Positions 57,910 to 64,000 of a stretch of DNA of 64,000 nucleotides are shown here, piece by piece. Below the pieces are notes generated by a model, which was not told the DNA's origin, ran no database searches, and worked only from the letters and a program-made list of their open reading frames with translations. Each line of letters begins with the position of its first letter. Position 1 is the stretch's first letter. The stretch comes from Nectonema munidae (taxonomy: Eukaryota; Nematomorpha; Nectonematoida; Nectonematidae), in contig JAUIRK010000960.1 in assembly GCA_030549495.1 (NCBI GenBank), forward strand, positions 62,001 through 126,000, read 5' to 3'. The position numbers and the translations under genes were made by a program.

Positions 57910-58640
57910 GTCTGGTCACTTTACATATGAGGTGCTGATATGCTTGATAAGTAAGTTTCTTTATACAGAAGAAGAAATAGAAGAAAAAATCCGGGTTTCC
58001 TATTTTCACAAAAAGGGTCGATATCATTTAGTAAATTTCTAAAAACTCAACAATTTTATGAATGTAAAAGACTAAATAACTTTATTGTAAACGAAAAGAA
58101 TTTCTTTATCTCTCAATTCAAATGTTTCCTCCACCAATTGTAAAAAAATTATGCACAGAAATCAAGGCGTTTGAAAGAAAGAGTCAATGAAGAATTTAAA
58201 TATGATAAAGGAAATCATTTTGTTAGGTTAATACAAATTAAACGACTTTATAAGAATTGCCAAAAGACAAAAAATCAGCAGCAGATGAGAGGTTCCTTAA
58301 CCAGGAAATTTTTTACTTTTTTTTAATTGAAAACTTAAATACAAAAAACGAATATTAAGCAATTTTCAAAAAATTTAACATTTTATATATTGCTGATGCC
58401 GATTATCATCTCAAAAATAGGAGACTTTTTTCAAGCACACCCAATTATTAATTTTTGATCTTTATAAGGTCTGAATTAAACATAATATAAAGTGTTTTCT
58501 TTGAAAAAAAAGATTCGAAGAATTACGGTTTTGTTAGGTTAACAACCATTTTAATCAGCGCCTTTCAGTACAAGGAAGAAGGAATAGGCATCAGGTACAG
58601 GACTAATGGGAAGATGCATAAACAAAGACGACTGCTTGCC
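57910..58640. other. No gene seen
   Basis: AT-rich sequence between the hAT terminus and the TTAA of element copy B. The short frames here show no family motif. Confidence 0.4.
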
Positions 58641-58994
58641 TTAACCATATTAGTGCTGGGCAAAATTTGTCCGCTCAAGTGCTGGGGGGCGGGGCGTAAA
58701 GTGCCCCCCTATTTTTCTCAGATATTAATAAGTTTTTATAAATATTTTTAATGTTATACATATATATTTCAACTATGCTGAATTCAGTGGTGATGTCCAT
58801 TTTTATCAAAATCAATCAAACCTGTCAAAAATTGATTTATATTTGACAGCTCATCTCAAAAAGAAGCTTTTTATCTAAATAATTATATAATATTCTTTTA
58901 TACATTTATACCCATTTTCAAGCATACAGAATTCAGTGGTGATATTCATTTTTATGAAAATCATTCAAACCTGACAAAAAAGTGATTTACATAT

Positions 58995-59933
58995 AAGATA
59001 AGATAAGATAAGATAAGATAAGATTTATTTTGAAAATGAAAAGAAAAAGTTAAAATAAAATAGAGAAACTGAGACATATATAGCGAATATATATTGTGGA
59101 AAACAAAATTACATTAATAAATAATAATCTATGTATTTAACAGTTATTTTGGAATACGATATGAAAGCAAATGAGAAAATAAGCAAATGTGGAATAAAAA
59201 ATATGTGTAAATCCAAAGGTTTATAGAAACCGCTGAAGGATACACACTGCAAAAAAGAAGTCAAAGAAAACGAGAAACTCTTATCATGGATCAGAGCAAA
59301 TGAAACAGTTCATATCAGAACATGGAGGAAGTTGGGAATATTGAGAGGAAATGTAAGAGTTGAAAATCTTTTTGAATCTTTCAGTTGACGAGCCACTTTC
59401 TCCCAACAAAAATCTGTATTTTTCATAAAAAACTATGACTTTATGTCTCATTGACAAGTTTGAACAATGGAGTCTAAAATGAGGTTTAACGAGATTAAGA
59501 TGATTTCTCAAATTGTATTCTGCCTTTGTTGCATAAATTATAAGATTTTCAAAATGCTTATGAGAGGAGTTGAGGTTGGATAATAAAAACATTCCAATTT
59601 TTTGATAATATATATCTTCTAATTTGAGGAGGTTGGATTCCATAAAAAGCTTATTAGTGTGAGAACATTTTTTTGATTTTGAGACGACTCTTAAGGCTTT
59701 CTTGTATAAGACTTCTAGGGGTTTCAAATTGCAGTGTCCAAAGTTAATTAAACTATAACAAAGATGAGGGAGAAAGAGTGTTTTAAGGAGAATTAACATA
59801 ATATTTCTTGGAAAGAGTCTTTGTGTGTGCTTGAGGATTCCAACCACTTTACCAAGTTTCAAAGAAAGTGAGTCAACGTGTTGGTGAAAGGTCAATTTTT
59901 TTATCTATTATCAATCCAAGAAGATTAACTTGT
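58995..59933 (-). mobile_element. 5'-truncated LINE with (CTTAT)n tail
   Basis: Inserted in an array-2 unit of copy B: the interrupted motif GATTTACATAT|GGACAGCTCATC flanks it. On the minus strand it ends in a run of CTTAT units (58995-59022 on plus). The open frame 59895-59284 (203 residues) is the region after the reverse transcriptase core: LGKVVGILKHTQRLFPRNIM, LLKTLFLPHLCYSLINFG, LYKKALRVVSKS, and a final CSDMNCFIC. This matches CR1/L2/Jockey-type LINEs. The frame is intact but lacks the catalytic domain, so it is a dead truncated copy. Confidence 0.75.
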
Positions 59934-61619
59934 GGACAGCTCATCTCAAAAAAGAAACTTTTAATCTAAATAATTATATAATGTTTTTTACACACCCATT
60001 TTCAAGCATGCTGAATTCAGCTGTGATATTAATTTTTTTTATAAAAATCAATTAAAATTATCAACACATTGATTTATATATGACAGCTCATCTTAAAAAG
60101 AAACTTTTTATCTAAGTAATAATATAAAGTTTTTTACACATATATATTGTATGCCCATTTTTAAGCATGCGTAATTCAGTGGTGATATTCATTTTTATGA
60201 AAATCAATCAAAACTGTCAAAAAAATTGATTTATCCCAAAAAGAAAGGATCTTTAAGCGTGTAGGCACAAAATTTTATGCCCTTTTCAACGTAAATTATC
60301 GTAATTTTATATATATACTCTCGTTATTTTTTTATAAAATAAAATGAATTCAATTTTTTTTGAGGTTTTGCTCCCTTAAATTTGTACCTGGAAGTATCAC
60401 AGAACTGCTATTCATCCAAGAAAATATATGATACTGATCATTCGTTTAACTCGAACTTCGGATAACTTAAAGGATTTTTTGGATCCCAAAGACTCGACTT
60501 TTTGGTAGATATTAAAATATTATAAACATTAAAGGTAAGGGTAAACTCCCTTAAAAATTCATTGATGTTGGTGTAGTTATGTAAAATTAAGTGTTTTAAA
60601 AAATATGAAATTATTCAGATAGCTTCTCCTGTGAAAGTAAATTTATCAGTTAGGTAACATGTGAAAATTAATTTACTGACAGATTATACATCATAAAATG
60701 GTGTATTAAGTAAATAAATACTATATTTATTGAAAAATTATGCATTTAAAATTTATTATTGTTTTTAATTTCGAAAATTCTTGATTTAATAAATTTTTTG
60801 ACAGGATAGTAATTTTCAAAAATATCACAATCAGATCTGCAATAAATTGTTTATTAAAATCACGGTATATTTGAAGTTAGAAAGATCCAAATGAAAAGAA
60901 GTGCTCAGCATATTTAAGAAAGTGATGTCAAAAGAAGTGCTCAGTATATTAAGTGAATTAAATTATATCAAAATAAATATATACTTAATTCTGCATACAA
61001 GGTGTTAGTTAAAACTAGAAATTGTATGTACTCTTGTATTTGATCATCATAACTAAGCGTACACAGTGTAAAAGACCTCTTTCTTCTATTGAAGTCTCAG
61101 TTCCACTTTTGTGTTCAAACTTTGAGGTTTGAATTTGCATCTAGTGGCTGTACGTGAGCATTTATCGTTAACGCTTATCTTTGACGAGCTTTATCTATTC
61201 TCAAATCAATAATAATAATATAAAAAATATATTTTTTATTTGATATTTTGAATAAAGATCATCTTTAAAAACAAAAGAGAATAAAAAGATTAAAGAAATT
61301 AAAAATTTAACAAAATATTTTGAAAATTAATTTTTTAAAATGAAAATATATTTTTTTACATAAATTAATTCGCATAGACATTATTGCCACCATCGAGGTA
61401 ACAGAAATGGAAGACAAATCCATAAATTTTGACTTATTATCACTAAAATATAATTGTTTTTTAATATATATAACTTGATTTGATTTTTTTCTGAATTAGA
61501 GACTCGAGTTTTATATGTAAGTAAATTTTCACTCTCTTATCTATTTTCGTTTATTCAAAATCAGGCTTTACTTTTGCAGCTTTTTTTGCAGCTTATTTTA
61601 CACCTACCCGAATAAAGAT

Positions 61620-63580
61620 GCAATTTTTATTTATAAAAATAAAAAAAGATTATTTAATCTGTATAAAAAGTATGGCAATAAAAATAGTTTTGAACAATAT
61701 AAAAAATGTAGCAATCATCTTAGAAAATTTACCAGGCAACTTAGAATTGATTATGAGGTAAAAATTTTAAAAGAATACAAGCAAAACTCAAAAAAAGTAT
61801 GGAAGTATATTAATAGGAAGAAAAATAATTTAGCTATTGAAACAATATTGAGTGAAAATGGTAGTATAATTGAAGATGAGTTTTTACCTGAAGCCTTTAA
61901 AGAATACTTTTATTCCATGTATAAAAGAGAAGGTAAATTTTTGACTAGAAACGTTGAAGTTAAACTAATTTCACAACCCTTTGATAGAATGACTATAGAA
62001 ATATCCGAAGTATACCATAAGCTCAAAAGTCTAGATGTTTCTAAATCACCTGGTATTGACAACATTTCACCGCTTTTTTTTCAAAAACTCTAATGTTTTA
62101 GCGAAGCCTCTAACAGTTTTATATAATAAGTCTTTATTGGAGCGTAAACAACTTGAATCATGGAAATTAAGCTGCGTATCACCGGTTTTTAAAAAAGGTG
62201 AGAAAAAGCTCATTACTAATTATAGACCAATATCAGTCATTAATATAATTTTCAAAGTGCTTGAATCGATTATAAAGGACAAGGTTGTTGACCATCTTGA
62301 TAAAAACAATTTGATATCGCGGCAACAGCATGGCTTTCTTCCAAAAAAATCAACAATAACAAATCTAATTGAATTTTCTAATGAATTTTCCCTTGAAATG
62401 AATATCAGTAAAACTGTGAACATTATTTATTTGGACTTTCAGAAGGCTTTTGATACTGTCCCCCATGAAAGACTCTTGTTAAAGTTGAAATCTTATGGTA
62501 TAGGAGAAAACCTTATAGAATGGTTCAGGGACTATATTTTTAATAGAAAATTTATTGTTCGATTGAATGGATTATGCTCATCAACTTCAGAAATAATAAG
62601 CGGAATCCCTCAAGGTTCTGTATTGGGACCTGTATTTTTCTCTATGTTTATAAATGATATTTGTGATGATCTAAAATCAAATATAAAAATTTATGCTGAT
62701 GATATAAAATTATTCAAGGGTTCAAAGGGTGAAGGTACGAAGAATATACAGAATGATCTATACAAAATATATAGATGGAGTAAAGAATGGGATATGCAGT
62801 TGAATATAAATAAGTGCTATCACCTTCAAATTGGAAAAAAAGAGGATGCCAGTTTTTATATAGGCGGAACTAAGCTAAACCAAGTTGAAAAGCATAATGA
62901 TCTAGGATTAATCGTTGATTCAAAGTTTTGTTTCTCTGATCATGTATTGCACGTTGTCAAGAAAGCCTTCACTATTCTACACATGTTGAACAATACCTTC
63001 ATCTTATCTGAAATCGAAATTTCTCTGTATTTATACAAATCTTTAGTCAGACCTGTTCTGGAATACGCAAATGTAATTTTTGGAAGTTCATCAATTATCA
63101 ACATCAGAAAAATAGAAAAGGTTCAAAAAGTATTCACAAAGCACTTGAAAGGAATGCAAAATTTATGTTATATTGAAAGATTTCAAAAGATTGACCTGCC
63201 TTCTTTATATTATCGAAGCCTGAGAAATGAAATGATATCAATATTTAATATCGTAAAAGGAAATATGAAGATTGATGAGAAAGTTTTGCCTGAATATTCG
63301 AAGAGAATTTCCAGATCACACTTGCTGAAGTTTGCACCTGAATCCTTTCAAAGTAAGTATAGAAGCAGATACTTAATCCAAAGAGCATACAATCACTGGA
63401 ATGGCTTACCTAATGAAGTTGTTAACTCAATTACTGTGAAAGAATTTGAAAAAAAAACTCGATGAATTTTGGAAAGACAAAAGATTTGCCGTTCCTTGAA
63501 AAATACGCTATATTTGATGCAATTCTCATAGGCTGCTAGCCTCTTTAAATTGCTTAATAAACTTATGTTATGTTATGTTA
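61620..63580 (+). mobile_element. 5'-truncated CR1/L2/Jockey-type LINE with (TTATG)n tail
   Basis: Contains the reverse transcriptase frame listed next and ends with CTTATGTTATGTTATGTTA at 63580, immediately followed by ATTCACTCAAAATATTTC, which is element-B sequence. Its 5' edge near 61.6 kb is not marked by a clear target duplication, and the expected element-B sequence is not found directly to its left. Endonuclease and first ORF are missing. Confidence 0.78.
61628..63465 (+). pseudogene. LINE reverse transcriptase, one frameshift
   Basis: Copies element RNA into DNA at the nicked target. Two frames: 61628-62093 (linker region ending DVSKSPGIDNISPLFFQKL) and 62035-63465 (476 codons), joined by a shift in an 8-T run near 62077-62084. 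Motifs in the long frame: TNYRPISVINIIFK, RQQHGFLPKKST, IIYLDFQKAFDTVPHERLL (first Asp), SGIPQGSVLGPVFFSMF, and YADD at residues 220-223 (catalytic Asp pair). Then the thumb and C-terminal part with LYKSLVRPVLEYANVIFGS, RKIEKVQKVFTKHLKG and RAYNHWNGLPNEVV. This last arrangement is typical of CR1/L2/Jockey elements. With a single shift and all catalytic residues kept, it is the youngest-looking coding copy in the window. Confidence 0.9.
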
Positions 63581-64000
63581 ATTCACTCAAAATATTTCAT
63601 TCTACAGTAACTTATGTAACTCGATAGGATCTCCATCTTTTTGGCTACAAATTCGTTATCGGCTCGTAGTCTCTACGTCATATTATAATTTACTGTATGT
63701 AATTTTGCTATTCATTCCATGATGATCTTTTCTTGGTAGCTCTTTTTTCATTAGAAATTTATATTTTTCATTTGTAAAAGAGGAACTTCCTTTTCACAGT
63801 CAAAATCTTTTTTGAGGCATCTAATATTATATAATTAAACCACTTCCTAGTTCATTAGAACATTGTAGATCTTCTATTTAGTCAAGGTACATATTTTTTT
63901 AATTATTTGTTTTGATCACATGTTCTCTTTTCAATTAGTTTTCAACTTGGTTCCTTCTCTCATACAAATTTTCAAAAGATTTTATAATTCGTTTTATTTT

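Larger units (their letters stand above)
58645..64000 (-). mobile_element. TTAA-flanked tandem-repeat element, copy B (inverted, runs off the window)
   Basis: Opens at TTAA (58641-58644) with CCATATTAGTGCTGGG, then GTGCTGGGGGGCGGGGCG and a C run leading into CTATTTTTCTCAG, the complement of the right end of copy A's array 2. Array 2 follows inverted (58.7-60.24 kb). After two LINE insertions comes 63581-64000, which is the complement of copy A's middle (about 46011-46846). The element therefore continues beyond the window, where array 1 and the other TTAA end are expected. A G/C-rich 45-bp stretch at this end is absent from copy A. Confidence 0.72.

Overview
This is an AT-rich stretch of an animal nuclear genome, most likely an invertebrate (an arthropod would fit, but the sequence does not settle this). 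The evidence is one intron-split housekeeping gene with GT-AG introns and very low gene density in a sea of DNA transposons. I can support one complete host gene, one intronless kinase-like gene, and a dense nest of mobile elements. All calls come from reading translations and repeats by eye; no database search was run.

Layout. 1-6.9 kb has no recognisable gene; it holds a diverged 2-copy direct repeat, a clean hAT MITE with an 8-bp target duplication (4526-4826) and a 98-bp tandem duplication. 6.9-24.1 kb is the proteasome lid gene PSMD7/Rpn8 in eight exons that join to a 317-codon frame. Its introns hold a rotted piggyBac (8.6-9.9 kb), LINE scraps (12.9 and 22 kb), three copies of a TTAA-flanked ~130-bp MITE and a nearly whole PGBD3-like piggyBac transposase (18.9-20.7 kb). 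One MITE ends 21 nt before exon 7.

24-32 kb is a graveyard: a short unrecognised two-exon candidate, a ZMYM1-type hAT with two MITEs nested in it, an old Gypsy fragment, a MULE remnant and a second hAT MITE with a perfect 8-bp target duplication. 32.2-37.9 kb is a Merlin transposon with unusually long (~0.85 kb) terminal inverted repeats, itself bracketed by another 210-bp inverted pair. 38.3-39.4 kb encodes a pseudokinase-like protein behind three tandem CCAAT-box repeats. 40.5-43.6 kb (minus strand) is a MULE transposase split by a Helitron Rep/helicase fragment, followed by a hAT tail.

44.5-64 kb is the most structured part. Two copies of a TTAA-flanked, tandem-repeat-rich element lie in opposite orientation (44.5-47.7 and 58.6-beyond 64 kb). 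Between them sits a CACTA/EnSpm-type element (47.7-54.8 kb) carrying a transposase and a second, multi-exon SAMD3-like gene. A 3.2-kb piggyBac-like element interrupts that transposase, with matching terminal repeats and a non-standard target duplication. Further right are a near-perfect 77-bp-arm palindrome, a 161-bp tandem array, a KIAA1586-type hAT, and two LINEs of CR1/L2/Jockey type.

The genes do not form a common pathway; apart from PSMD7 and perhaps the kinase-like gene, what ties the window together is layered transposition, whose order can be read from the nesting.
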